Shown: positions 1 through 10,217 of the stretch, piece by piece
Numbering within the stretch: the first letter of the stretch is position 1
Layout of the letters: the number at the start of each line of letters is the position of its first letter
Assembly: GCA_043228905.1 (NCBI GenBank)
Contig: JBHGNT010000005.1
Location: forward strand, 9,920,001-9,984,000
Direction of reading: 5' to 3'
DNA length: 64,000 nucleotides
Origin: Azolla caroliniana
Taxonomy: Eukaryota; Polypodiophyta
Position numbers and translations under genes: made by a program
Notes under the pieces: generated by a model
What the model saw: the letters and a program-made list of their open reading frames with translations, nothing else
What the model was told of the DNA's origin: nothing
The model's database searches: none

Positions 1-88
1 TGCTATCGTAAACCAAAACCCAATCCCCTTCTTCAATCTTCTTGGGGCGAAGTCGATGCGTGTTGTCGAACCGAACCTTGTTCTTTAC

Positions 89-559
89 TCAGGCTGTCTT
101 CATCATCTTTCGCGCTTTTTCTAAATCTTCAGGTCTTCTTTCCAGTTGCCTTATCCGCGCCGCTAATAACTCTTCTCGGCTCATCTTGTTCTCCCACGGT
201 ATCGCTACCCATGAGGCGATCGTCCTTTCGATGGGCATAATCGGCTTCTGTCCATACATAAGCTCCGTTGGCATATACCCTGTCACCGAGCTATGTGTCG
301 TTCTATCGGCCCACAAGGCATAGGGTAATAGTTGTGGCCAATTCCCGACTCGACCGTTGCATGCCTGTACGATGGCTTTAACGATAGGTCCATGCCCTCG
401 CTCGATCTTCCCATTCGCTTCCGGATTGTAGGCAGTCGTGAGGGAGAGCTTCACGCCTAGTCTTTCGAAGAGCTGTATCGCTTCTTGCGTGTCCAACTCC
501 CCTCGGTCGGCCACTATCTTCCCTACACATCCATATCGGTCGGCAAACAACCTCTTCAA
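89..559 (-). pseudogene. Gypsy A integrase core, second frame
   Basis: This 156-codon reading frame is the C-terminal half of the integrase catalytic core. It contains IVADRGELD, which supplies the second catalytic Asp, and NPEANGKIERG, which supplies the catalytic Glu, followed by ALWADRTTHSSVTGYMPTEL, typical of gypsy integrases. The first catalytic Asp (WMVDLVSM) lies in another frame just upstream, so a frameshift near 540-560 separates the two halves. Unlike copy B, the second Asp is retained here. The C-terminal tail continues to the window edge. Confidence 0.85.
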
Positions 560-1439
560 GCAGAAATTTGCAGACGGCTGAAGTCGTCTTATTTGTCAAG
601 GCTCGTCCTTCCACTTGATTCGTCAAGTCTTCCCTCGCCAGCGCTAAGTACTTCATTTGTCCCACTCCCATTGGCATCGAGACCAGATCCACCATCCATT
701 TAAAGTGTATGGTGAGTGGGTATGTCGGCTGTAACTCATCACGATGACGTATATTTGAATATATTTGGCAAGTTTTGCATGTGGACACGAAATGGAGTAC
801 ATCTTTGTACATGCTTGGCCACCAGTACGTCTCCTTCAACTTTTCGAACGTCGCCCATGTTCCTCTATGACCTGCCCAAGCACTCTCGTGGAATTCAGTC
901 ATCAGCGTCTCTTGCTCTTCTTTCTTTACCACCACTCGACGTGGTGTTCCTGTCCTTCTTTTTGGATGTCGCCAAAGGAATCCTCCCTTCAAGACGTATC
1001 GGTAAGCTTTCTTTCGGATCCGTAGGGCCTCCTCCTTTGTCAACGAAGCATCTGTTGTCAATGTTCTTAGGAATCTACCGATGAGTAACCACTCTCCTTC
1101 GTACTCATTCTCGTTGAAGGCGTGGAGGGTTTGCGTGTCCTGGTCTTCCGCCAGCAATCGAGCCATCTTGAAGAAGTCGAGGGCGACATCTTCATCTTCT
1201 GAAACCATGTTACTTCCGTTTGAAAATCTTGCCCTCAACAGCATGTCAGCCATGGCGTTCTTCTTCCCTGCAATGTGACGGTTCTCTGGGTTTAAAGACT
1301 TGATGTAGGCGATCCACCTTAGCATAGCAAGATCTGGGGTCGCACATCCCGAGACCATTCCGACAATTGGGAGACAATCTGTCTCTATTATCACTTCTGA
1401 CCCGATCAGGTAATCTTTGTCCGTTTTCACTGCCGACAC
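378..1439 (-). pseudogene. Gypsy A RNase H C-terminal part and integrase N-terminal part
   Basis: The frame begins inside RNase H (IIETDCLPIVGMVSG, then DLAMLRWIAYIKSL and ADMLLRARF). It continues through a linker into the integrase zinc-binding region, with HESAWAGHRGTWATFEKLK, YWWPSMYKDV and CKTCQIYS giving the H-H-C-C pattern, and then WMVDLVSMP with the first catalytic Asp. After residue ~300 it runs into the frameshift described for the neighbouring entry. Layout and spacing match the corresponding part of element B, so the assignment is firm. The protein cannot be functional as it stands. Confidence 0.87.
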
Positions 1440-1992
1440 AATACCCCAAAGTTCCCGCTTGACTTGGGCATATCTTTGTTGCCGTTCGCTGAGAACCTTT
1501 GCTCCGAACCGGACGGCATATCGCGCATTATCTTCACCTTCTTAATTGATGACCCACCCGATTCCAGTTGGGCTCGTATCTACGGTCACGTAAATTGGTT
1601 TCCCTTCGGCATAGTCGGCCTTCCTTAGTGCCGGAGCTTCAAGAAGCAGTTTCTTTAATCTTCGCATCGCCTTTGTGTGCTCATCTTGCCATTCGAACTT
1701 TATTCTTTTCTTTAGTAGTCCATATAACGGTTCGGCGACATGAGCGTAGTGAGGAATCCATATATGATAAAACGCGCACGCTCCAAGGAACCTTCGAACC
1801 TCCGTTTGGTTTTTCGCATTCTTCTTTCATGTCTTGGATTGCGTTCACTTTGGATGGCGAGGGCTTCCGGCCGTATGCTCCACACAAGTGACCTACCACC
1901 AAGATCTCTGGTTGCCCGAATGCGGATTTTTCTCCCGAAAATGTCAAATTCGCATCTTCGAGCCTTTGAAGCACCTTCTCGCAATCTTTCAT
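1440..1992 (-). pseudogene. Gypsy A RT thumb and start of RNase H, frame-broken
   Basis: Three overlapping reverse frames together cover the RT connection and the start of RNase H. KDCEKVLQRLEDANLTFSGE and FGQPEILVVGHLCGAYGRKP correspond to the gypsy motif in which template-grip residues precede the thumb. The equivalent stretch of B at about 45.2-45.6 kb reads through with one stop. Here the frame changes at least twice (near 1.7 and 1.55 kb). The GHLCG...GRKPSP block is shared by A, B and the fragment at 57.2 kb. Confidence 0.8.
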
Positions 1993-2031
1993 ATGATCTG
2001 CAACGAACTTTCTACAACCTTCCTTATCTTT

Positions 2032-2658
2032 CTATTCATCTTTCTCCTCATCCGAACATCCTTTTATCGGAATATCATCCAAGAATGGCATCGTGATGTC
2101 CGGAATGCAATCCTTCAAGACTTTATTCATGGCATTCACCATATGAGCCACTGAGTTCGTTGTGCCTTGGGGTAAGGTACACATCCGCACAAGCCCGATT
2201 GGAGTCCTCATCGTTGTAATGTCCCGACTGTCAATCGCCAATTGGAATTGGTCATATCCGGAGTAGAGATCGCCAATGGAGTAGATGGACCGGCCCGCAA
2301 ATGCTTCGTCAAATTCGTCCACGCTTGGACCGATTCCAGCATTTCGAATTGTGACCTTGTTGACGGGTTGAAGATCTTGGATGAATCGCAATGATCCATT
2401 CTTCTTCGGCACCGTGAACCACCTATTGGAATAAGGAGCATTCGACGGTTCTAGAATTCCCATACTCACCTTCTCCTTTAAGAGCTCGATCAGCTTCGGG
2501 AGGTGTGCTCTCAGAACCGGTATCGGTTTCAAATTCCAAGGCACATGAGGCACCGTGAAGATCACCATCGGCTCTATAACCTTTGGGTCGGCACATCCGA
2601 TTTCTCGTGGGAAGAATGCGAAAGCCTTCCCATGTCTCTCAAGCATATCGCGAAACAT
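2032..2658 (-). pseudogene. Gypsy A reverse transcriptase
   Basis: A 208-codon open frame covers the fingers and palm of a Ty3-type RT. Visible blocks are GILEPSNAPYSNRWFTVPKK, LRFIQDLQPVNKVTIRNAG, YSIGDLYSGYDQFQLAIDS (first catalytic Asp), LPQGTTNSVAHMVNAMNKV, and TMPFLDDIPIKG. In the last block F-L-D-D takes the place of the usual Y-x-D-D and supplies the two metal-binding Asp residues. B has the same FLDD, so this is a family feature and not a lesion. The start Met is arbitrary because the domain belongs to a polyprotein. Confidence 0.88.
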
Positions 2659-2692
2659 TCGCTCCTCTTCAGGGAGAAGGAAATCCTCCTTT

Positions 2693-3178
2693 CTAACTCA
2701 TAGCTTCCCCTTCGTCTCTTTGGTGAATACATGACCTATCTATCTTCTTCGGATCTCTTAAGCTTGGATCGTTAGCGACTTCCTTCATCTTTTGCCAACT
2801 ATCTTCCGGTAGCGGAACTGCAACTGGCTTGATCTTCTTATCCATCGTTTTATATTTCGTGTTGATGTCAGCTTCCTTCATTGAGATGCCACGATGGTAT
2901 TCATCGATGATAGCGTACATGTTGATGGAGTTAACCGAAATCACGCGTTGGTTGTGAAGATAGCTCAAGTCCACGACGTCCTCGATTTCGCCGATGGTGT
3001 CGTTAAATGAGGCTTCTTCCATAATATGAGTCACGAACTCTCCTTCTTCTATTATGTTCTCTTCTTTCAGCATCTTCTCGAATTCTTGTATCCGGCGCTT
3101 GTGCTTCTTGTCGGGTAGTACTAGTTTACATGCGCCACTAGGTGTGACACATGTTGCTTCTCCTTGCAATCCACGCAC
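2693..3178 (-). pseudogene. Gypsy A linker between protease and RT
   Basis: This 161-codon frame corresponds to the first 150 residues of the B open frame at 45.5-46.7 kb (shared landmarks: SFDDT..., KYKT, PLPE, SDPSLRDP). It is acidic and charged, with no recognised enzymatic motif, and leads into RT. I take it to be the spacer of the pol polyprotein. It ends in a stop just before the RT frame. Confidence 0.7.
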
Positions 3179-3297
3179 TCTTCTTTCTTGTGGGGTCTTG
3201 TGATTGCTCGGACTATTTGTGCCCCATGCTTCAATAGTCCGCTCTAAAAATCCGAGGATTCGCCTCCGAGACTATCTCGATTCCTTTCATGATTGGC

Positions 3298-4020
3298 TCA
3301 CACCGTTAGGAATTGAATCGATCTTTGGTCGTCAAGACTCTTTGTTCGTGCGAAGGCTGCTCCATTATCGAACACTTTGGTCTCCATCCGAGATGATGTG
3401 ATATAAGGTTGCCCTAGGATGACAGGATGCGACGCCGATTCTTGTACGAAGAAGTGTTGATCCATCTCCACATCCCCGATCGTGACTTTGACATTGGGAC
3501 AAGCTCCGTACAAATCCTCCGTAGACTTTGTTGCCGCGCGAATCTTCCATCCGTGGTTTGTATTTATTGGCCATCTTCATTTTTTGTAGAAGTCCATTGA
3601 CATGAGGTTGATCTCCGAGCCGTGGTCGATCAAGGCTACCACGGTCTCTTTCTTCTCCCCGAACTTCACCGGCGTCTCCGTTGTCGCTCGTGCCCAATGA
3701 GGTCGAGTATAGTGGCTGTCCACCATATCTTCATCGATTTCGCTTCTTGCCATCATTATGGCATTCGTTTTTGCTTTTTGCGGCTTCTCTTCTTCCTCGT
3801 CCGATTGTTGTCTCTTTCTCTTTACAAGGTCCACGATCGTGTCATGGAACTCCTTCTTCGTAATGCCAAGCAATTCCCTCAAGGACAAAGTTACGTGGCT
3901 ACCAAGAACTCGTTCTTTGAGAATCTTCTTTAGGTTCGTCGTTTGCTCTATGTCCGACCTTAGCTTATAGGTAGGTATAGTCCTTGTCCTCCGAGCGGGG
4001 TCTTCGACACCAACCTTCAC
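3298..4020 (-). pseudogene. Gypsy A aspartic protease region (D-H-G type)
   Basis: Two reverse frames (3577-4020, then 3298-3513) make up the protease. The active-site block reads VVALIDHGSEINLMS near 3619-3627. The catalytic Asp is therefore followed by His-Gly instead of the usual Thr/Ser-Gly. A later ILGQPYIT block matches the retropepsin flap/hydrophobic-Gly motif (ILGEPYIT in B). The domain is preceded by a basic-acidic linker with KEFHDTIVDLVKRKR, also shared with B. A frameshift near 3.55 kb separates the active-site part from the C-terminal part. Confidence 0.8.
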
Positions 4021-4074
4021 GGGTCGAACTGTTTCTTCAACTCGTATGCCCGGCTCCCCTTTTCGGCTTGATTC

Positions 4075-5724
4075 TCATTCCTCCGTTTGTAAAGGTCGAC
4101 TCGTCTCCGCATCGTCCTTCTTTTTCGCGTTCCTTGTTTCATGTCTTTTTGATGGGCCTTGCTCTTCTATTCTCTTTCTCTTTTCTTTGACGAACACCTC
4201 GTGGTTGTCGCACATCACCTCTGCGAGTATGGTGTTTTCGTCCACCGGATCCGACCACCCAGTTATGCTTTGCACGCTTCGGTCCGCAAGCTCTACCTCG
4301 TTCGATGTGACTTTTCCCTTCTTCTCATATTCGAGAACGGAAGTCCAAAACTTTGCTCCCGCTCTAGCAGCTTCAGTCTTGTCTTTCCCGACTCTTATTC
4401 CAGCCGACGCAGCATAGTGCATCGCATCCACATGAGTCGCATTGGCATCCTCCATAGATTTCTTCATTCCTCCTCTTCCGAAATTCACCCGTAGGGGTCT
4501 TCTAGTCTCTCTTGAGCAGATCATGTTGTCCTCTATGTATACGATATTTTGTCGAATCGCCTCTCGAAGGCTCGCACAATCCCTTCTCATGTGGTCCATG
4601 CTATCGCACCACACGCATCTAAAGGGTTCTTTTCCTTTAGGGCCCCGACGATTCATGTTGGCTAGCGTGACCTTCTCGAACTTCTTCGCTAGCTCTTCAA
4701 TGATGTCGTCATCAATCTTCTTTTCTTCCACGTTACTTTGTCTTGGCAGCTCAGCTACTTTCGGCGGTCTTGCTTTCTCCGTGGTAGTCGGTCCCGTCAA
4801 GTTGGTGTCATCAACCCATTGGCGACGCTTGTCAAGCCTATTGCATGCCCGCTTCACCACGATCCAGTCCACTACGAGCCCATTTGCTTGGGTATCATCT
4901 TCGAGAAGAGTCCCCAACTGCCGTCTATCCTTTATGTCCACGGCCTTCAAGAAGTACAAAGTCTTGTCCTCTTCAAGCAACACTTGGTCCGTATTGGGGA
5001 GATGACTAAACATCTGGTCGAATTCGTCGTACACCCTCGAGACGCTCATCTTCATATTCTTCTTCTCTATCCACTTCATCAGGGGATGTCGAGTCATCCT
5101 CGTTGAGTCTTCAGTCACGAACTCCGCTAGTATCGTTTTCTCGAACTCGGACCATGTTGTCTTACCTTCTTGAAGCTCGATGATGCGTCTTTGGATGTTG
5201 TTGGCGACAACTCTCTTGAAGCTTGTGATTTGACGTGCCTCGGACACGTCCCTCTGATTCATCTCCCTTCTATATGCATCAAGGAACTTCGTAACGTTCC
5301 TATTGCATGCCCGCTTCACCACGATCCAGTCCACTACGAGCCCATTTGCTTGGGTATCATCTTCGAGAAGAGTCCCCAACTGCCGTCTATCCTTTATGTC
5401 CACGGCCTTCAAGAAGTACAAAGTCTTGTCCTCTTCAAGCAACACTTGGTCCGTATTGGGGAGATGACTAAACATCTGGTCGAATTCGTCGTACACCCTC
5501 GAGACGCTCATCTTCATATTCTTCTTCTCTATCCACTTCATCAGGGGATGTCGAGTCATCCTCGTTGAGTCTTCAGTCACGAACTCTGCTAGTATCGTTT
5601 TCTCGAACTCGGACCATGTTGTCTTACCTTCTTGAAGCTCGATGACGCGTCTTTGGATGTTGTTGGCGACAACTCTCTTGAAGCTTGTGATTTGACGTGC
5701 CTCGGACACGTCCCTCTGATTCAT
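4075..5724 (-). CDS. Gypsy A Gag with internal duplication
   Basis: A 549-codon open frame. Its N-terminal two-thirds is Gag capsid-like, including WSEFEKTILAEF, HPLMKWIEKKNMKMSVSRVY and LLEEDKTLYFLKAVDIKDRR. It then has a CCHC zinc knuckle (CVWCDSMDHMRRDC), in which the usual Gly-His is Asp-His, and a linker toward protease. The capsid block of about 154 residues occurs twice in tandem with almost no change, which lengthens the protein relative to the B Gag (323 codons). The zinc knuckle binds the element RNA during particle assembly in this family. The true start probably lies upstream near 5.9 kb; the first Met given is inside a repeat unit. Confidence 0.87.
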   Translation of the reverse strand: MNQRDVSEARQITSFKRVVANNIQRRVIELQEGKTTWSEFEKTILAEFVTEDSTRMTRHPLMKWIEKKNMKMSVSRVYDEFDQMFSHLPNTDQVLLEEDKTLYFLKAVDIKDRRQLGTLLEDDTQANGLVVDWIVVKRACNRNVTKFLDAYRREMNQRDVSEARQITSFKRVVANNIQRRIIELQEGKTTWSEFEKTILAEFVTEDSTRMTRHPLMKWIEKKNMKMSVSRVYDEFDQMFSHLPNTDQVLLEEDKTLYFLKAVDIKDRRQLGTLLEDDTQANGLVVDWIVVKRACNRLDKRRQWVDDTNLTGPTTTEKARPPKVAELPRQSNVEEKKIDDDIIEELAKKFEKVTLANMNRRGPKGKEPFRCVWCDSMDHMRRDCASLREAIRQNIVYIEDNMICSRETRRPLRVNFGRGGMKKSMEDANATHVDAMHYAASAGIRVGKDKTEAARAGAKFWTSVLEYEKKGKVTSNEVELADRSVQSITGWSDPVDENTILAEVMCDNHEVFVKEKRKRIEEQGPSKRHETRNAKKKDDAETSRPLQTEE

Positions 5725-5760
5725 CTCCCTTCTATATGCATCAAGGAACTTCGTAACGTT
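4837..5760 (-). repeat. 462-bp in-frame tandem duplication inside gag of A
   Basis: Bases 4837-5298 and 5299-5760 are tandem copies with a 462-bp period (exactly 154 codons). I see only a few differences by eye (for example GATGATGCG against GATGACGCG, and CTCCGCT against CTCTGCT). The duplication keeps the frame open. Confidence 0.95.
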
Positions 5761-5945
5761 CCTTCCATCGAATTGGCCCTCGAGCTATACGACACGATCG
5801 ACAACTTTCTCCACGCTCACGTCGTTGTCCCGAGATATCATCATTTGCTCGACGATTAGCATCATCCTTTCGAGCTCTCCCATTTGGTTGCTTGAGGACG
5901 CCATCTCCAAGTATTAATCTCGACTTGATCCTTCCTACCACCTCT

Positions 5946-5963
5946 TTCACGTCAGGTTCACCA
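5946..5963 (-). other. Primer-binding site of gypsy A
   Basis: On the reverse strand the bases read TGGTGAACCTGACGTGAA. They lie just inside the LTR end and directly upstream of gag. The same 18-mer with one difference lies next to the 5' LTR of B and next to the short LTR at 59.7 kb. A sequence starting TGG and conserved at this position is the expected tRNA primer site. I could not assign the tRNA. Confidence 0.8.
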
Positions 5964-5971
5964 CTTAATTA

Positions 5972-6260
5972 TGTCGTGAAGATCCGTCACTACGTGCGGA
6001 TCGTGAGGCGGAACCGCCGGGGTTCTGGACCGGAAGGATTCAAAGTCGGTACAAGCTTTGGCGCAAGCTTTAGCGAGAAAGTACTTACGATAGATTGGGA
6101 AAGAGAGAAGTTGAGATTACACGATTGAGAGAGATTGATTGAACTTTTAACTTTAGATTTAAGAAACAAGTTACACGATCAATTTGATAACGAATTTCTT
6201 CCTCTTAATTTTCATAAAAAAACGTGTTTTTTCTCCTCCCCCTTCCTTCTTTTATAGATG
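5972..6260 (-). repeat. 5' LTR of gypsy A (outer end unresolved)
   Basis: The inner boundary is TGTCG next to the primer-binding site, matching the TGTCG...CGACA ends of the B LTRs. Both LTRs share a GAGGCGG...CGGGG block near this end. A reverse-strand TATA-like CTATAAAAG occurs near 6250-6258, matching the TATA position of B. I cannot find the outer CGACA end, so the 260 kb-side limit is only the last point with recognisable similarity. Confidence 0.6.
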
Positions 6261-6429
6261 CTCTCATGCATATGATGCATGTGAGGGTACTAGACATGCA
6301 TAAATTGCATGTTTGCCATTTGGCGCTTATGTATTACATGTGGTGCATGATAACCATGTCACTCATTTTAGCTCTCATGTATGAGAATTTACATGTAAAA
6401 GTACAATGGTAGAAATATAATTTCAACTA

Positions 6430-6545
6430 AATAGCATGGCTTAATGGTAAGCCAATTGATTCCTAACTTGGAGGTGCAAGGTTCGAATCTTTACTTGCCC
6501 TCCTTGTATATGTATATATGTATATATATTTATATATTTATTTAT
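6430..6545 (+). repeat. tRNA-like (SINE-type) repeat
   Basis: TGGCTTAATGGTAAGCC resembles a Pol III A box with its D arm. About 45 bases on, GGTTCGAATC is a near-perfect B box. The sequence then runs into a TATATG/TATT-rich tail. The anticodon and acceptor stems do not fold well, so a functional tRNA is unlikely. A tRNA-derived SINE head with an A/T-rich tail fits better. Confidence 0.5.
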
Positions 6546-6573
6546 TTAGTTACCGGACACCGGTTCGTCGGAT

Positions 6574-6645
6574 GCCGCCGGTTACCGGTGCGGCCGCCAG
6601 AAGCCGTCGGTTACCGGTGCGGCCACCAGAAGCCGTCGGTTACCG
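6574..6645 (+). repeat. 29-bp GC-rich minisatellite, ~2.5 copies
   Basis: The unit begins GCCGTCGGTTACCGGTGCGG and repeats at 6574, 6603 and 6632 (last copy partial). It lies exactly at the 5' break of the copia fragment that follows. Confidence 0.85.
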
Positions 6646-7680
6646 TCCACAATCAAAGGCCTGCTTGACATAATCCACTCGGATGTATGGGGACCGGCTC
6701 AAACACCGACGCTCGGTGGATGCCGCTACTAAGTCACCTTCATCGACGACCACTCGCACTACGCGTGGATATACCTAATCAAGAAGAAGAGTGAAGTGCT
6801 CTCCCACTTTCAAAGGCTCAAAAGCCAAGTGGAGAAAGAAACCGGTTGGCACATTCGATGCCTACGATCGGACGGAGGAAAGGAGTACTTCTCCGATGAG
6901 TTCACCTCCTACCTCCAAGGTGAAGGCATTCGTAGAGAATTCTCATGCCGACACACTCCCCAACAAAACGGAGTAGCCGAGAGAAAGAATCGGAAAATTC
7001 TCGAGGTAGCACGCGCCACGATGCATGAGAAGCATATGCCGAACTTCTATTGGGCAGAAGCGGCATCCACGGCTGTCTATCTCATGAATCGATGCACCAC
7101 AAATAGCGTGCACGAGCTTACTCCATACGAGATCTTCGTTGGAAGAAAGCCCATCCTCTCGCACCTCAAGGTGTTCGGAAGCATTGCGAATGTACGCATC
7201 ACGAACGAAAGTCGAGAGAAGCCCGGCGCGAAGTCGGAAGAATGTATCCTCATAGGATACTTGTCCGCGATAAAGGCGTACAAGTGCTTCAACCCTTCGA
7301 CCCGAGCGGTGCGGATAAGTCGTGACGTCATTTTTGACGAATCGGCATCTTGGTATAAGCCCGATGCGACTCCATCCGACCCGATTGAGGAAGAGTTGAA
7401 TGCCAACTCGGATGATGAAACTCGGCCAAGTCCTCCACCGAAGGACAATCCAAGCTCTACCGAGCTAATTGGCCCACAAGAGCCTCCACGTGATGAAAAC
7501 ACATCACGGCCAAGTCCGACATCGGACAAAGGCAAAGGTAAGATGCCTGAATACGAAGTCAAGGTCCACCCCGACGACCATGATTCGGATGTTTCGGCTC
7601 GCTCACTAGAAAGTGAATTCGGTGTACCCATCATGAGGACACCCGGAGTAAAGAAGGCGCTCACATAGACAAACGAGAAA
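6646..7680 (+). pseudogene. Copia D1 integrase fragment
   Basis: Reading starts within the GAG-pre-integrase region (LDIIHSDVWGP) and meets an in-frame stop near 6730. It then continues through VTFIDDHSHYAW (first catalytic Asp), IRCLRSDGGKEYFSDEF (second Asp) and RHTPQQNGVAERKNR (catalytic Glu). The C-terminal part has HLKVFGSIANVR and the copia motif VRISRDVIFDES, followed by a Pro/Ser/Asp-rich tail ending at a stop near 7668. This is the Ty1/copia integrase order. The 5' half of the element (LTR, gag, protease) is missing, replaced by the minisatellite. Confidence 0.9.
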
Positions 7681-7959
7681 CTCCGATGCTCATCACGAGC
7701 GAAGACCCAAGTCACTCATTACGCCTTCAACGAGTATATGGCCCATCACTATGCCCTCGCGATGAAGGCAGTGGCCGAACAAGAGCCCGAGGATCCAAGC
7801 CTTCGTCACAGGCTTGAGGGGGAGAACAAAGCCGCGGAGAACCGCGCAACGAAGCCGTGAAGACACGAGGAAAGCCTCGGAGAGCCGCGCAACGAAGCCG
7901 CGAAGCCATGAAGAAAGCCGCAAGCCGCACTAATGACGACGAAGCCGAAGGAAGCTAAA
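7681..7959 (+). pseudogene. Copia D1 remnant between integrase and transposon T1
   Basis: HYAFNEYMAHHYALAMKAV continues the copia linker that precedes RT and has a counterpart at 16.2 kb (HYGFDECMVYHYAFMMKVA). A CTTGAGGGGGAG stretch near 7800 looks like a copia polypurine tract, which suggests that the RT segment was deleted. Bases 7820-7940 repeat a ~30-bp GCCGCG...AACGAAGCC unit. The RT domain is absent. Confidence 0.6.
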
Positions 7960-7990
7960 CCGGGGGTCGAAGCATGCTACGGTGTACCAA
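7960..7990 (+). repeat. T1 left terminal inverted repeat
   Basis: CCGGGGGTCGAAGCATGCTA begins the repeat and it ends GTACCAA. It pairs with 15555-15585 with three mismatches. Confidence 0.75.
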
Positions 7991-9318
7991 CTTTTGGCCA
8001 AAAATTTAGTACTAAATCGAAGAAGAAAATAAACATTAAAAATTGTAAATAAGTTTCAAAAAACAAAAAACAAATTCATTACGTCACACTCGAATGCACA
8101 AAGATATTGTACGTCACACTCGAAATGTCCCTAGGCCATATTTAATACATTAATTGTTGCCCCAGTCTCCTAGGTAGAGTTGTACGAAAGCACACCTGGA
8201 GAAGGTATCCATTGTGACAGTTGGTCAGTCTCAGTATCTCTCTCTCTCTCTCTCTCTGGTATGGGTAGTCGAACGTGTCAATTGGTATGTCTCTCTCTCT
8301 CACTCACTCACTCTCTCTCTCTCTCTCTTCTGTCTCGAAGTTGTCAGACAGACAGTGGCAGAAAGTTAAAGAAAGACGACATATCTATTACAGGTCTATC
8401 TGTCTGTTTCTTTCTTTCACTCCACCTTCGATTCTTTCTGTTTCTTTCTTTCAAAGCTCCGTTTCTTTCTTTCTTTCTGTTTCTCTCTCTCACTCCACCT
8501 TCGATTCTCTGTTTCCCCGCGTAGCTGTTCTTGTGTTCCCCTCTGTGCCAGGTTCGATCTCTGAACGCAGAGATTTTTGTTTCCCCTGCTCGTTGTATGT
8601 GTTGTTGATTTTCCTTCCTTGTGTATGCTCGTTTGTTTCCTCTGTCTATGCTCGTTTGTCTCCTCTGCAGCAGCCTCGTTTGTCGAAATCAACACGGTCT
8701 GGTACCTCTGCAAGTTGTACAACCTCCAGGTATTCTCTCTGTTGCATGCCCAACTGGTATGTTTTCTTTTTCTGAATGTTTCCTGTCTGTCTGTTTTTTA
8801 TTTGCATGTGTATGGTCATTTTTAGGGTTTGATTATTCATAGTCTATGTGTTGCATGCCCAACTGGTATGTTTTTGTTTTCTCTGTGTTTCTCTGTGTTT
8901 CTTTTAAAAATGTATGAAAATATTTTGATCGAGGTGGTTGTGCGTTAGACATGTTTGTACATGCAACGTAAATGGAGTTGGCTATGATGAGTTGCTATGT
9001 TTTCGTTTTGTTCTTGTTTCCTGTCCATCTGTTTTATTTTGTGTGAGTTTGACATGGATGAGTGTTTTTCCGACTATTTTGGGTTTTTGTGTGTTTGACA
9101 TGGCTTGTACATGCGATGTGATGGAGTTGGCTATGATGATTTACAATGTTTTCGTTTTCTTTGACTTTCCTATCCGTCTGTTTTTATTGTCTGTGTGTTT
9201 GACATGGATGAGTTTTTTTCCGACTATTTAGGGTTATTGTGTGTTTGACATGGTTTGTACATGCAATGAGATGATTTGCTATGTGTTGATGGTAATTGCT
9301 TGAGTTTTCTTCTAGTAC
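7991..9318 (+). other. T1 left internal region: CT-rich tracts and ~150-bp repeats, no clear gene
   Basis: An A/T-rich subterminal stretch is followed by CT microsatellites (about 8236-8260 and 8288-8330) and CTTT/CTGT-rich sequence. The phrase GCATGCCCAACTGGTATG occurs twice (near 8744 and 8850). A ~150-bp unit with GTTGGCTATGATGA recurs near 8977 and 9126, with a partial third copy near 9255. Several GGTATGT sites look like splice donors, so this may be the untranslated leader and introns of the downstream forward gene. Open frames here are low-complexity and I do not call them. Confidence 0.5.
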
Positions 9319-9960
9319 ATGCATATTCATTCCCTGAGAATTGTGTTGACTAGGACAATGACGAGAAGGACACCCATAAAGAAGACATTGATGAAAGAGA
9401 AAGTGAAGACACCAGTGAAGGAAGGAAGAAGGACACCCATGAAAGAAAGCAAGAAGACACCCACAAGAGAAAGGGTGATGAATTCATCAACACAGAGAAA
9501 GAAGATGTACCACTCCATCAGTCGAGACACACCTCTTGGATGGAATTATTTCCTTCGAGCACGACCTGACGTGTATCCAGAGCTGAGAGAGTGGTTGTTA
9601 AAAACCTGGGGGTCAGCACATCCCGACACAAGGCGAGGATTCCACATAAGTGGTTTGAAGAGGGAATACATGAATTTATTGAAGACGAGATACGAACATG
9701 TTTATGATACAAATCAAATCACTAACAATGAGGTGGGTACTGTTTTTGCACGTGCTTTTGCATGTGAAGTTCAAGGTGGCATTGACGTAAATTGGGAAGA
9801 TTTTAATCGGCACCAGTCAGAACATTACAAAGGGTCCTCCAGTACCAACACTGGCTTGAAGTCATCTGGAACCTCTCATGTGGATATTCTAGCTATAACA
9901 CCTATCCACCAAGTTCTAGAGGCAAAGGTACGGGCCACAATGACTGAAAAGCATGAATAG
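9319..9960 (+). CDS. T1 forward ORF with basic repeats, unknown function
   Basis: A 213-codon open frame preceded by a good 3' splice site (TTTTCTTCTAG near 9315). Residues ~12-55 are a repeated TP(I/V/M)KE/TPTRER pattern, highly basic and possibly a nuclear or DNA-binding tail. Residues 65-150 look globular, with YPELREWLLKTWG and GFHISGLKREYMNLLKTRY. The last part is Ser/Thr-rich. A splice donor-like AAAG|GTACGG occurs near 9927, so the final codons shown may be intronic. I do not recognise the family. It lies inside T1, upstream of the RING-type exon on the same strand, and may be the first coding exon of one spliced gene. Confidence 0.55.
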   Translation: MHIHSLRIVLTRTMTRRTPIKKTLMKEKVKTPVKEGRRTPMKESKKTPTRERVMNSSTQRKKMYHSISRDTPLGWNYFLRARPDVYPELREWLLKTWGSAHPDTRRGFHISGLKREYMNLLKTRYEHVYDTNQITNNEVGTVFARAFACEVQGGIDVNWEDFNRHQSEHYKGSSSTNTGLKSSGTSHVDILAITPIHQVLEAKVRATMTEKHE

Positions 9961-10217
9961 ATGATGGCCGGTTGCATAGCTTCTATGAGCTCAATTAAAG
10001 TTGCATTCTGAGAACCTTGCATGCTTGATGCAGGATTTAAAACAAAATGGTTTTGATACTTTGTGTCCATCTGTAATTGAGCACCCAAGTGGTATAGAAA
10101 GTACCATTATTAGTATAGCTATATCACGGTATTGGCTTTAAAAGTTATTTATTTCTACTTCTTTGGTATAAATAAGTGAGCAATTAATATATTATAACTT
10201 GTGTTTGCAATCTTCCA

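Larger units (their letters stand above)
1..6260 (-). mobile_element. Ty3/gypsy retrotransposon A (3' end beyond window edge)
   Basis: Reading on the reverse strand from about 6.2 kb to the window edge, the order is LTR, primer-binding site, gag, protease, RT, RNase H, integrase. That is the Ty3/gypsy order. Every module has a counterpart in the better preserved element B at 42.6-49.6 kb, so A and B belong to one family. A has several frameshifts. Its gag carries a near-identical in-frame duplication. The 3' LTR would lie to the left of base 1. The outer limit of the 5' LTR is uncertain because it has diverged from that of B. Confidence 0.88.

Noticed and set aside
3984-5568. Forward-strand frames opposite gag of A
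   Set aside because: Shadows of the reverse-strand Gag; they duplicate with the 462-bp repeat and carry no motif.
6434-6504. Possible tRNA gene
   Set aside because: A and B boxes are good, but anticodon and acceptor stems do not pair; treated as SINE-like.
8275-8775. 166-codon Ser/Leu-rich frame
   Set aside because: Produced by CT and CTTT repeats; no motif and no conserved neighbour.
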